This document shows positions 11,601 to 24,709 of a DNA stretch of 64,000 nt, one piece after another. How positions within the stretch are numbered: the stretch's first letter is position 1; each line of letters begins with the position of its first letter. Where the stretch lies: contig NC_091262.1 of the NCBI RefSeq assembly GCF_042477335.2, positions 40,707,001 through 40,771,000 on the forward strand, written 5' to 3'. The notes under the pieces were generated by a model. It had not been told where the DNA came from. It saw only the letters and a list, made by a program, of their open reading frames with translations, and made no database searches. This DNA is from Ovis canadensis. Taxonomy: Eukaryota; Chordata; Mammalia; Artiodactyla; Bovidae. The translations under genes were made by a program, and so were the position numbers.

Positions 11601-14600
11601 TTATTTTATTTTGTGGCTGTGTTGGGTCTGTCTGGTTGCAGCGAGCGGGCTGCTCATTGCAGTGGCTTCTCTTGTTGCAGAGCATGGGCTCTAGGGCACT
11701 CTGCCTTCAGTAGTTGGGGCTCATGGGCTTAGTTGCCCTGGGGCATAGGGGATCTTCACAGACCAGGGATCAAACTCATGTCCCCTGCATTGGCAGGTGG
11801 ATTCTTAACCACTGGACCTCCAGAGAAGCCCTATACAGCATCATTTTTATATTGGCCTTCTTTTCTTTCTGGGTTGCTGGTCTGCTTTTTGCTTCTACCA
11901 TGGATGTTTATCTCTCTAGAACACTTTTCCTTGGCTTCTCTGCCTGGAAAGTTCTTACCCTTTGCTCAAGAGCCAGACAAGAAGCACTTCTGAGAAGCTT
12001 TCTGCCCCCACTCTGGGACAGAACTGGGGCTGGTCCCTGCCTCTGGGCCCTGGCAACATCTCTTTCATGCTGTATGAAAATCCAAACTCTACTCAAGCAT
12101 TAGAGAGTGACTTGGTGCTTGGTCCAGCTCATCCCTGAACTGGTTTGTGAAGCAGCCTGAGGCCACATCCATGCTTAATGGGAAAACCGTCCTGCTCTAG
12201 ATTGATCAGGTCACCCTGGGGGCAGCAGAGGGGAGCAATGGCACAGTTCCAGAGTTTCTGTCATCCTTCGCAACATCCTTTCTAAAGAGCTGAATGTTGT
12301 TGTCTAGTCGCTCAGTCATGTCTAGGTCCCTGTGACCTCATGGACTGTAGCCTGCTAGGCTCCTCTGTCCATGGGATTCTCCAGGCAAGAATACTAGAAT
12401 GGGTAGCCATTTCCTTCTGCAGAGGATATTCCCGATCCAGGGATCAAACCCAGGTCTCCTGCATTGGAAGGTGGATTTTTTTTTTATTATTAACCACTGA
12501 GCCATCAAGGAAGACCATAAATAACTGAACAATGAATCACAATGTAGAAAGCAACAGATCCAAGTTTTCCTCTAAGGGTTCTAACCTTAACTTAATGAAG
12601 ACTCTGGAGGCAGATCTTTGCCTCATTGTCTTCCCCCCTGGGAGGAGGAGGAGTTTGGCCAGATGTAGTGGTACACGAAGCAGTGCCAGCCCCAGTCCGC
12701 ACCCCCAGCCCTCTTCTCCCTGTCACAGGGGGCCCAGGATCTTCACATCAAGTGGATGAGCCCTTGTCCTGGATGCCGACTCGTGTCCAGGAAGCAGAGG
12801 GATGCTCTGGGCCTCCAGGAGGTGTCAGCTCCCTGGTCACCCATGCAGGCAGCACCATGGAGGAAAGGACCCTCTTGACCACCTGGGCCGCTATTGGGCT
12901 TCTCATTAAAGTCTCTCAATGTTGGCCCCCGAGTCCCAATCAGAGGGCTCGTTGCTTTCTCACAGCTGGAGGCTACCGTTTTGACACAGTCTCACTTCCT
13001 GTTTACACCACAGGAAGCCAGAGAACTGCTGCCACCGCCGCCTCCACAGGAAGACACAGCGGGGAGAACCCCTCACGCCGCTGCTGGCCACCCAGGACCT
13101 GCAGTCGGGCCACACACGACACCCCTCTCAGAGGGCCAGCCAGGGAGGAGGGCAGCCAGCCCAGGTAGGTCTTCATCTGCCAGGAGGAGGGACCTTCTGG
13201 GTCAAGGTCCAGCACTAGGGGAAGACTGTCTGGAGCGTTAGAGCATCCTGCATGGCTGGACAGCTGGACCTGGGCTGGTGAGCAGTCAGGGTGCAAACCT
13301 CTTGGCTGGAGTAGTGATGCTGTGAGGCAGGGGGTGGGGAGGGAAAGCACAGTGGTGATGGGAGGAATGCGGGCCAATCCAGAGAGTCAGCTGGAGAAGG
13401 GAGCCCTTGGGAAAGGTCCCAGACACACCTACCCAAACACAGCGAGCGGCCGCTGCCTCCTGGGTGACAGTCTTCTAGAAAGCTGCTTCCAGCATTTCCG
13501 AGTCTGGGGATGCGGGTCAGAGAGGCATGAGTGAATAGCAGGTTGCTGGTGGTCACCACCCCCATGTGGGGGATGGCCAGGGTGTGCCCCCATGGTGCCC
13601 CTGAGTGCTGAGATGTGAGCTGAATATTTAGAGCTTTGATGACAGAGGATGGGATTTGGGGTCAAGGAGACCAGGGTGGGAAATCTGGCTCTGTCCTTCA
13701 CCAGTGTGATTTCGGACAACTCAACATTTTTGTGTGTGAGCCTCAATTCTCTCATCAGCAAGTGGGAAATCACATAGAACCCCAACAGGTGACTCAGTTC
13801 AGTAAGTGTGTATTGAATGCTGCTTTCAAGAGTCCCTGTACTGGCTTCTGGGGAAGGAGCAAGGCAGAGGAAGAGACAGACACTGGGAGAGAGAGACACA
13901 CAGAGAAAGAGAGAGATGAGAATGAATGTGAAGGAGAATGAGAGAAAGAAGACAGACCAGTCCATCAAGGAGCTCCCAATAGTGGTAGTGGCAGAATTGG
14001 CTGCTGCTGCTACTGCTGCTAAGTTGCTTCAGTCGTGTCTGACTCTGTGCAGCCCCATAGACGGCAACCCACCAGACTCTCCCGTACCTGGGATTCTCCA
14101 GGCAAGAACACTGGAGTGGGTTGCCATTTCCTTCTCCAGGCAGAACTGGCTACACACTTACATATTTATTGCTCAACCTGTTTGAGTAGCACTACATGCA
14201 AATGGCCACCCACTCCAGTATTCTTGACTGGGGAACCCATGGACATAGGAGCCTGGTGGGCTACAGTCCATGGTGTTTACAAAAGAGGCCAATGTGACTT
14301 AGCAACTAAATAACAGTAACCACGTGCAAAGCACACAGAAGGCTCTTGGAGGTCCAGGAAGGCTGTGAATGGAAATACCTGGCATATCTCACCTGGAGCA
14401 GGGGCCCTACTACTGGAGGCTCCTTCTCACCCCTTAGTCACCCCAACTGAGGAACACACCAGGGAACATCTCAGTGGTCTACCAACAAGAGCGCCCCACC
14501 CCAGTTTGTATAGGGCTCTCACGCAGAATGTCTGACAGCTGAGTCTTACAACAGGCCTTACAGCAGAGCAATGCATAAATGCAGGACCAGGCTGAGAGGG

Positions 14601-17600
14601 CCAGACACACTTGGTAAAGTCCCAGAGTCAGTACTAACCACCTCGGCCTCTGGGATAGTGCAGAAGTTCTCCTTGGGATCTTCCAGGCTTAATGCCCTGC
14701 ATGGTTGTGTAGCTTGAGGGCTGGCATTGGAACAAGAGGCAGGAGGAATGAATGTCTTCCTTACACTGGGCTGAATTCTGATACCAGGCACTGCCCAGAG
14801 CATGGCACCAGAACAATGAGACCTGGGGTGACCGAAGGACCACACATGAACTTGGCTTCTCGGCTGTGCAGGACTTGGGGGCCAGCCTCCCTCTGTCCCT
14901 GGGAAAGAGTGGCGGGTGGCAGAGCTTCCCCTGTCCTGACTTGTTTAAGATGGGCTTCCAAGAAAGACCGACGTATGCTCCCCTTCTTCTGACCCCAGGG
15001 GTGAGGGGCTGAGCTTGACTGGGCGTGCCTGATAAAGCAGGCTGGAAGGACCTATGGGGCTGCCCCAGTGCCAGCACCCAGGCTCATCCCAGGTGTATTA
15101 AATCAGACCCAGTATATTTTAGGTCCTCCAGTTTCCAGCGGCAGCCCAGTTTGGGGAATCACTGGTACAGAGCTTCTTTCTCCTTGGAGCCTTCTCATTT
15201 CTCATTGACTCTTTGGGCTGGGAACGCTCCTTTGCTGAGCAAGCTGGTTAACTCTTCAAGTAGGGAGAGTAGCAAACAGACATGACTTCAGGGACCAGAT
15301 GATACTTTAATGTGTGAAATGCTAACTGAGTGAGAGAGAGGCTCACCCGCTGAGCTGGGGTGCAACCTGTCTGAAGTCCTTCACACCTGCATTGCTTTTC
15401 AATGACGTGGGTGGTCCAAACCAATTAAGGCTGTCAATGTGTGACCTATGGCTTAAAAGTTTAAATGGTAAGAGAGTTGAGAGTTGCTTTGACCTTTAAA
15501 GTTTTAATGAGTTATCCAAGAGGCTACTTAGTACAGTAAGTCTGCTACATACGAATGAGCTCCATTCTGAGAGCATGTTTGTGAATCCAGTTTGTTCCTA
15601 AGTCCAACAAAGTTAGCCTAGACACCTAGCTAACACAATCTGCTACATAGTACTGTACTGTAATGGATTTATAATATTTTTCACAAAAATAATGCATAAA
15701 AAATAAACACAGAAATAAAACATTTTAAATCTGGCAGTAGAGTACCTTGAAAAGTACAATAGTGCCAGCTACATCACCACTGCTTTTACGCTTGCTTCCA
15801 GACATTCTGGGCTTGAAATAGAGACACTGCACTACCGTCCTCTCTACAGTCCTATGCAGTAAATTGTGCACAAGCGCAGCCACTTTTAGAGGATGCGCGC
15901 ATGTGACCATGTACACCAGACACATGAACTAACTCACGTGACTGGACATGAGAACACACATCTGTATCTCTGAAAGCTCACACAACTTGAAGGTTCGTAT
16001 GGAGGGGACTTACAAAAGGCCACAAAAGTGGGGAGTCAGGAGATGAGGGTCTTGGCTCTGCCAACAGGTGACCCCTTATCCTTGTGAATGTTGGGTTCCT
16101 CAATTACGAAGTGTCAGAGATCAGACTAGGTATTCTGTAGCTGTAAAATGCTAGGATGCTGTGGTGTTAACTCATGCCTCTGGTCCCCTGGTTCTGTGTG
16201 CACTTCAGCCAGGTGATAGTACCTGGGGTAGCAGCTTACCCAGGTAGGGATCCCCCACTCTGCTCATCTCCTCCCCTAGAATCCTTGCTGTTCATCTTTG
16301 AAAGTAGAACTTAAGAGGAAAACCCACAATGAGGTGTAACACACAGCTCTGGCCTTCTTTCTGCCCCCTAGGGACGCAAACGTCCCCAGTAAAACACCCA
16401 TTGCTTAGGAGACAGGCTCGGATGGACTATAGCCTTGAGACCACAGCCGAAGACCCTTGGGTTAGAATTTCTGACTGCATCAAAAATCTCTTTAGCCCCA
16501 TCATGAGTGAGAACCACAACCACATGCCGCTGCAGCCCGACGCCCCGCTGGGTAAGGAAGATGGGATGCGGGGCCACCCAGATGGGGCTGCCGCGAAGCT
16601 GGACACCACCGGTGGCGGTCCCAAAGCTTACAAGCCGGCGGGTGGAAGCACCGTGAAGAAGGGTCCTCCAGTAGCCCCCAAGCCAGCCTGGTTTCGCCAA
16701 AGCTTGAAAGGTTTGAGAAATCGTGTTCCAGACTCCAGGCGAGAGATGGCCATCTCCTGCCAGCCGACCCCCACCTCCAGGGAGCGCCCTGGGCCATCCC
16801 TGCGGGCTTCGTCCTCCATCAAGCAGAGAATCAGCTCCTTTGAAACCTTCGGCTCTGCTCACCCGCCTGACAGAGGAGCCCAGAGACTGAGCCTCCAGGC
16901 CTCCAGCTCCTTGGGTGAAGCAGCAGAACTTCCCGGGAAGCAAGAGGGAGAGCGGGCTTCTGGTCCCTCAGGGCAAGGGGCTCCTCCCACCACGGAGCAG
17001 CAGCGGCCAGAGCCAGAGCAGCTGCCCCCCGCCTCTCCGGCCACCTCAGAGGCCAGCGACCCCGGCGTGTCAGGGCGCCCTCCCCTGGAAGAGCAGCCCG
17101 GTCAGAAAACCCTCTCCTCCGACCTCGACCCTCTCTCAAGGCTGCTGGCGACACAGATGGAGGGACCCCGAGGCCCAGTGGTCAAGATGCCAAGTCAGCG
17201 GGCTCGAAGCTTCCCCCTGAGCCGGACCCAGTCCTGCGAGATGAAGCCACTGGACGAAAAGACCAGTAAACTCTACTCCATCAGCAGCCAAGTGTCCTCG
17301 GCCGTCATGAAGTCCCTGCTGTGCCTCCCGTCTTCCCTCTCGTTCGGCCAGACCCCCTGCAGCCCCAAAGAAGGGGTGTTGCCTCCCGCAGCATTCAGTG
17401 AAGACCCCGCAAACAGTTCTGCCGAAGTTTCTGCCTCGGACACCAGCTTCTCTCTCAAGTGAGTGTCTCCGTCCAGTGTTCACCTCTCTCATCTTTCGTC
17501 CTCTTACAATCCTGTGTCTTTAAAAAGTTTCTCAGGTTGGCTAAAGGATGGTTCCACCTGTTCTGTCTCTCTCTTTTTCACATGTTCATTTTATTTTTTG

Positions 17601-20600
17601 GCCACACTGGGTCTCCATTGCTTTTCAAAGGCTTTTCTCTAGTTGTGGTGCATGGGCTTCTCACTGCAGTGACTTCTGTTGTTGCAGAGCATGGGCTTGA
17701 GGCACATGAGCTTCAGTAGTCGTGGTTCAAAGGCTCTAGAGCATAGGCTCAGTAGTTGTGGCAAACAGACTTAGTTGCTCTGTGGCGTGTGGGATCTTCC
17801 CAGACCAGGGATTGAGTCCGTGTGCCTTGCAATGCAAGGTGCATTCTTAACCACTGGACCACCAAGGAAGTTACCAGCTGTTCTTATGAGCATACATGTG
17901 TGTGTGAGAGAGAGAGAGAGTGTGTGGGTGTAAGAGTGTATGGGTCTTGTGAGTGTGTGGGTGAGTATGTGGGTGTGTGTGAGAGACAGGGGGGACATCA
18001 CTCTTGGTGGTCATATAGACACAGATTTGCCCAAAGCATCAGTTATACTCCAGGGTGACGTTTTGAATACAGACTTCAGAGTCAGGCACACCACAATCTG
18101 TGATTTCAAATTCCAGATCTTGGCATTTCATAACCACATGACCATAGACAAGTTTCCCCACCTCCCTGAACCCCAATGTCTGTATCTCTGTGGTGAAGGG
18201 ATCCTAGTTTCTATTCATAGACTTGTTGCATGTACTTGTTGAATGAACATTAGCACCTTCCAGGAATACAGTAGGTATGCAAAGACTGTTAGCTCTTGTT
18301 AGCATCACGACTCATACCATGTGCTTCTCCTCCCTGCCAAGCCTTTCAGAGCTGAGAGAATACACGGAAGGTCTCAGTGAGTCCACGGAAGCCAACGACT
18401 GTGACCACTGCAACTCTCAGCCCGGTCAGTCGGTTATCTCCTTGCTGAGCACAGAGGAACTAAAGAAGCTCATAGAGGAAGTGAAGGTTCTGGATGAAGC
18501 TACATTAAAGGTAGGTTTCTTTTTTAAAGGGCATTTACAGAGATGAAGGGCTTTCCAGGTGGCACGAGTGGTAAAGAACCCACCTGCCAATGCAGGAGAC
18601 ATTAAGAGACGTGGGTTTGATCCCTGGATCGGGGAGAGCCCCTGGAAAAGGGAATGGGAACCCACTCCAGTACTCTTACCTGCAGAACCCCATGGATGAG
18701 GAACATGGTGGGCTACAGTCTCAGAGTTGAACATGACTGAGTGGCTTAGCACTTACAGGGATGAAGGCCTTGCTCAGAGCAGTGTGGTCACCTCAGTTAG
18801 GTCGGAGGAGAAGCAACCCATGGGATCCCTGAAGTCAAACAGTGGTTCGCAGGGGCAGATACCAGAGTGAGATTGTGCCCTGCCCAGGGCAGAGGGGTGC
18901 TGTAGCACTGGACCAAAATCAGACCTTCCAGTATAGGGAGCTTTGTAGCTCATGAAGTGATTTCGATCAGAGTTGTATCTTTCTGATCATCTAATAACGG
19001 AGAAAGGTGAGGTTCAAGTTCGCAGAGTCAAAGTTCTCTATCTCCACTTTCCCCTGGCTGCCTGCCTGGCCTGCATCTCCAGGGTGATGCTGCTTGCGAG
19101 TGACCTGTCCATCATAAATTCTGAGTTCTTGCCTGAAGATTTGCCCTGCTCACTGAGAGGTGACTGATCCCAGGACTTGCAAAGGCTCCCACACTCAGTC
19201 AAGTCATTCTGAAAGTCCCACTTCCCCTATGCCTTCTGAGCATGACCCAAAAGTGTGTGGAGAGGAAGTGGTCAGGCAGAGCTGAGGCTCATTCAGCTCA
19301 GATGAGCACAGCCTCATGGGCCTTGCATCCGTCTGGGAGGCCCCAGTCCACGAAGGCTGTTTATACTGGAATTATCCAGACTGGGAGGAGAGGGTAAGGA
19401 GGCATCACAGCCAACGTTCCCTACAGCAGAGGTCCCCAGCCTCCAGGTCCTAATGCCTGATGATCGGAGATGGAGCTGATGTAATGGTAATAGAAATAGA
19501 GTACTCAGTAAATGTAGTGTACTTGGATCACCCTGAAACCATCACCCTCCCCCAGTCTGTGGGGAAATTGTCTTTTATGAAACTGGTTCAGTTCAGTTCA
19601 GTCGCTCAGTCATGTCCGACTCTTTGCGACCCCATGAATCGCAGCACGCCAGGCCTCCCTGTCCATTACCAACTCCCGGAGTTCACTCAGATTCACGTCC
19701 TTAGAGTCAATGATGCCATCCAGCCGTCTCATCCTCTGTCGTCCCCTTCTTCTCCTGCCCAAAATCCCTTCCAGCATCAGAGTCTTTTCCAATGAGTCAA
19801 CTCTTCGCATGAGGTGGCCAAAGTACTGGAGTTTCAGCTTCAGCATCATTCCCTCCAAAGTAATCCCAGGGCTGATCTCCTTCAGAATGGACTGGTTGGA
19901 TCTCCTTGCAGTCCAAGGGACTCTCAGGAGTCTTCTCCAACACCACAGTTCAAAAGCATCAATTCTTCAGCGCTCAGCTTTCTTCACAGTCCAACTCTCA
20001 CATCCATACATGACCACAGGAAAAATCATAGCTTTGACTAGATGGACCTTTGTTGGCAAAGTAATGTCTCTACTTTTGAATATGCTATCTAGGTTGGTCA
20101 TAACTTTTCTTCCAAGGAGTAAGCATCTTTTAATTTCATGGCTGCAGTCACCACCTGCAGTGATTTTGGAGCCCAAAAAAATAAAGTCTGCCACTGTTTC
20201 CACTGTTTCCCCATCTATTTCCCATGAAGTGTTGGGACTAGATGCCATGATCTTCGTTTTCTGAATGTTGAGCTTTAAGCCAACTTTTTTCACTCTCCTC
20301 TTTCACTTTCGTTGAGAGGCTTTTAGTTCCTCTTTACTTTCTGCCATAAGGGTTGGTCCCTAGTGCCAAAAAGGTTGGGGACTGCTGCGCTAGATCAAGG
20401 GCATGGGTGAGCCTGAGAAGATGTCCTGGGCCTCTGGGGATCTTGCTTATCACCTGTGCACTGGCACCATCTTACCCAGAGCCTGATTTCAACAAAATAA
20501 CAGAGGCTAAGCTATGGTTTTTCCAGTAGTCATGTACAGATGTGAGAGTTGGACCGTAGAGAAGGCTGAACACTGAAGAATTGATGCTTTCAAATTGTGG

Positions 20601-21328
20601 TGCTGGAGAAGACTTGAGAGTCCCTTGGACTGCAAGGAGATCAAACCAATCAATTCCAAAGGAAATCAACCCTTGAATATTCATTGGAAAGTCTGAAACT
20701 GATGCTGAAACTGAAGTTCCAATACTTGGGCCACCTGATGTGAAGAGCCAACTCACTGGAAGAGACCCTGATACTGGGAAAGATTGAGGGCAGGAGGAGA
20801 AGGGGGCGACAGGATGAGATGGTTGTATAGCATCGGGGATTCAGTGAACATTAGTTTGAACAAATTCCGGGAGATGGTGAAGGATAGGGAAACGTGGCAT
20901 GCTGCAATCCGTGGGGTTGCAAAGAGTCAACATGACTTGGCAACTGAACAACAGCAACAAAGTGCTGTAGAAAATACATAGCTGTCCTGCTTGGGGCCTC
21001 CCTGGGAGAGTATTTACTTTTAAACTTGACAAAGGGCTCTTACAAGGCAAGTAAGCTGATGCCTGGGGACAAGTTGGGAGATTTGGCCCAGTGCTGCAGT
21101 AGAGGTGGGGACAGTGAAGTCCATTCATCCCTTCATCCTCCCCTGGGTCTTAGGGACTCCAGTTCAAAGGCTTATGGAGCTAGCGGCATGGCAGAGGCTC
21201 TGGTGGTGCCAGAGCAAATGAATTTTTGATGTAAGTTTGTTCCTTTATGCCAGGGCACAAACTGGTAGCCTGAAAGCCTGCAGGTGTATTGTATTTGGTC
21301 TGCTTGGTGATTGTCTAAAAAGTATTAT

Positions 21329-21361
<33 letters not shown>

Positions 21362-22485
21362 TTGCTAAGTCATGTCTGACTCTTTGCGGCCCCATGGTCT
21401 GTAGCTTGCCAGGCTCCTCTGTCCATGACATTCTCCAGGCAAGAATACTGGAGTGGGCAGCCATTCCCTTCTCCAGGGGATCTTCCTGACCCAGGGATCC
21501 AACCAAGTCTCCCACATTGCAGGCAGATTCTTTATCATCTGAGTCACCAGGGAAGCCCAGTATTATATTAATATTCTAAATATCATTAAACCCAAATCAA
21601 AACCTGGATTCTGGCTTCCCTCTCTCTTTTTCTTTTTAAATATTTATTTATTTGGCTGTGTCAGGTCTTAGCCGTGGCTCACAGACTCTCTAGTTGTAAC
21701 TTGCAGGCTTAGTTGCCCTGTGGCTTGTGGGATCTTAGTTCCCCTACCAGGAATGGAACCCATGTTCCCTACATTGCAAGACAGATCCTTAACCGCTGGA
21801 CCATTAGGGAAGTCCCCTGGCTTCTCTCTTTTTATAAAGGGCATGAATGGTCCTGGAGCACTGGCCTGCATTCCTAGGAGCAGAGTGTCCTCTTGAGCCA
21901 ATGTGCTCTCAGTTCTCTCTAGTTCCCCTCTCTCTCACATCTGCTCCTTTTGCTTTTTTAAGTAGTCTGCCTGGGCCCTGGGTCCACTTGAGTTTGAGAC
22001 CCCCCACCACCATTGAGACCAGACGAGGGTCTCTGACTTTAGACACTGCAGAGGGATTGTTCTGACTCCAGGTGAGCCCAGGTCCAGGCTGGGAAGTACT
22101 CTGTGTGTGTGTGTGTGTGCCTGGGTGGGCATGTGTGTGTGTGTGTGCCTGGGTGTGTGTGTGTGTGTGTGTGCCTGGGTGGGCGTGTGTGTGTGTGTCT
22201 GTGTGTCTGTGTGTGCCTGGGTGGGCATGTGTGTGTGTGTCTGTGTGTGTGTGTGTGCCTGGGTGGGCGTGTGTGTGTGTGCCTGGGTGGGCATGTGTGT
22301 GTGTGTCTGTGTGTGTGTGTGTGCCTGGGTGGGCATGTGTGTGTGTCTCTGTGTGTGTCTCTGTGTGTGTGTGTGTGTGTCTGTGTGTGTGTGTGTGTGT
22401 GCCTGGGTGGGCGTGTGTGTGTGTGTGTCTGTGTGTGTGTGTCTGTGTGTGTGTGTCTCTGTGTGTGTGTGTCTGTGTGTGTGTC

Positions 22486-22516
<31 letters not shown>

Positions 22517-24657
22517 GCCTGGGTGGGCGTGTGTGTGTCTGTGTGTGTGTGTGTGTGTGTGCGCCTGGGTGGGCGTGTGTGTGTGTGTGTGTGTGCGCAT
22601 GTGTGTTCTAGGGTGAGAAGCCGGCTGGGTTCCTTAATGCTTCTGCTGTGCCCCACGGAACAGCAGGTGTGAAAACAGAGCAGCCAACTCTCACAAAACT
22701 GCACCACTCCAGCTTTGCTGACCCAGAGTTCTCCAGGCTGACCCCATCCCACACCAGATGGCAGAGCTGTGTTGTCCCAACTTCGATTTCCAGCTGACTC
22801 AGTAGCACCCAGCCCCGTCTATACAGATGTGGGTGTGGATGGGTGCACAGGAGAGGAAAAGAACTCTACAGGTTGCCTTACATGCATTTTCTTTTTTCTT
22901 TTGAGCTTCCCATGACTTCCCAGAAAGTTTTCTTTTTTTAAATAATGAGATGGGTTTGATATAACTGGGAACATGGACAAGCTGCGATTTGAGAGCAGAT
23001 CAGCCTGATGTTACGCTTCCCAGGTGGCGCTAGTGGTAAAGCATCGGCTTGCCAGTGCCGGAGATAAAAGAGACGTGGGTTTGAAATCTGGGTCAGGAAG
23101 ATCCCCTGGAGTAAGAAGTGGCCACCCACTTTGGTATTCTTGCCTGGAGAATCCCATGGGCAGAGGAGCCTGGTGGGCTACAGTCCATGAGGTTGCAAAG
23201 AGTCAGACATGATTAAGCACACACATAGCCTGATGTCAGAACACTTGTTAAATCTTGATCTTCTGTAGTTTTATTAAACTTGAACAGAGGGGAAGAAAAA
23301 TATTTGCTAAATTGTTCATGCTGTTGCAATACAATGTTTTTAATACATATATTTTCCTTCTACAGCAATTAGACAGCATCCATGTCACCATCTTGCACAA
23401 GGAGGAAGGGGCTGGCCTTGGGTTCAGCTTGGCAGGAGGAGCAGATCTAGAAAACAAGGTGATCACGGTGAGTGGCCCAGTCATGGGGTTCATCAGAGCC
23501 AGAGGCAATGACCCTTGGAGAGGGAAGCACTTATCAGGAGGGGGAATCAGAGGAATGCATAACTCCAGGCCCTGGGCAGGTTACTACAGGAGTTTAAGAT
23601 ACTTAGAGAAGCATAGATACTTAACCACTGGACCACGAGGGAAGTCCCATGATCCTTAACTTTAAAAAGGTCTCTGTGTACACAAAACAACTTTAATTTA
23701 CCCAAAAAAATCTGACTCACTCATGGAATTTTAAAAAATATTACAGACATCTCAGCCTCACCCCAGAGCTGTTTTATCAGAATTCCTTGAAGTCAAAGCC
23801 TTAATGCTTCCGTTTTTGAAGGTCCTGGGGAAACGTTTAAAAAATTCCAACACAGTAAATGTCACTGCATTGAAGTGAAGTGAAGTGAAGGTTGCTCAAT
23901 CTTGTCTGACTCTTTGCAACCCCATGGACTATACAGTCCACGGAATTCTCCAGGCCAGAATACTGGAGTGGGTAGCCTTTCCCTTCTCCAGGGGATCTTC
24001 CCAACCCAGGAATAGAACCCAGCTCTCCCACATTGCAGGCAGATTCTTTACCAGCGGAGCCACCAGGGAAGCCCAAGAATACTAGAGTGGATAACCTATC
24101 CCTTCTCCAGGGGATCTTCCCGACCCAGGAATCAAACCAGGGTCTCTTGCATTGCAGGTGGATTCTTTACCAACTGAACTATCATGTTAATTGAATGTTA
24201 TGGGAATTTCATCTCAACAACAATAAAACAGGAAGAAAATTCAAAACAAATTTTTTCAGTGTCATGTCTCTTTTGGAGATAGAGATAATAACCTATTAGC
24301 CATCTACATTTTAAAATGTTTTTTAACTTTATAAGCCACTGGGCTTCCCTGGTGGCTCAGACAGTAAAGAATATGCCTGCAATGCAGGAGACAGGCCCAG
24401 GTTTGATCCCTGGGTCAGGAAGATTCCCTGGAGTAGGAAATGACAACCCACTCCAGTATTCTTGCCTGGAGAATCCCATAGGCAGAGAAGCCTGGAAATC
24501 TACAGTCCATAGGCCCACAAAGAATCGGATACGACTGAGCAACCAACATTTTATCTTATTATTGGAGTATAATTGCTTTACGATGTTGTGTTAGTTTCTG
24601 CTATACGACAAAGCGAATTAGCTATCTATACATATATGTGTATATATATGCATATAT

Positions 24658-24709
<52 letters not shown>

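Noticed and set aside
12626-13013. Upstream extension of the open frame into the IL16 exon at 13014
   Set aside because: A good acceptor (CACCACAG) stands at 13013 and family similarity starts only after it. The upstream part is intron.
16329-16371. An ATG at 16329 upstream of the large IL16 exon, in the same open frame
   Set aside because: It lies before the CCCCTAG acceptor at 16371. It could code only in a transcript that starts in the intron; the ATG at 16422 matches the family start.
22098-22606. Regularly spaced cores reminiscent of a CRISPR array
   Set aside because: The spacers are simple (TG)n and the host is a mammal; it is a minisatellite.
22039-22752. Several long open frames (169-237 codons) in all frames over the TG tract
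   Set aside because: They encode only Cys-Val, His-Thr or similar dipeptide repeats and exist because (TG)n lacks stops. No gene.
24316-24594. Many short frames with peptides like [10 protein letters not shown] across the window
   Set aside because: They are translations of Bov-tA and BOV-A2 SINEs in either strand and recur at dozens of sites.
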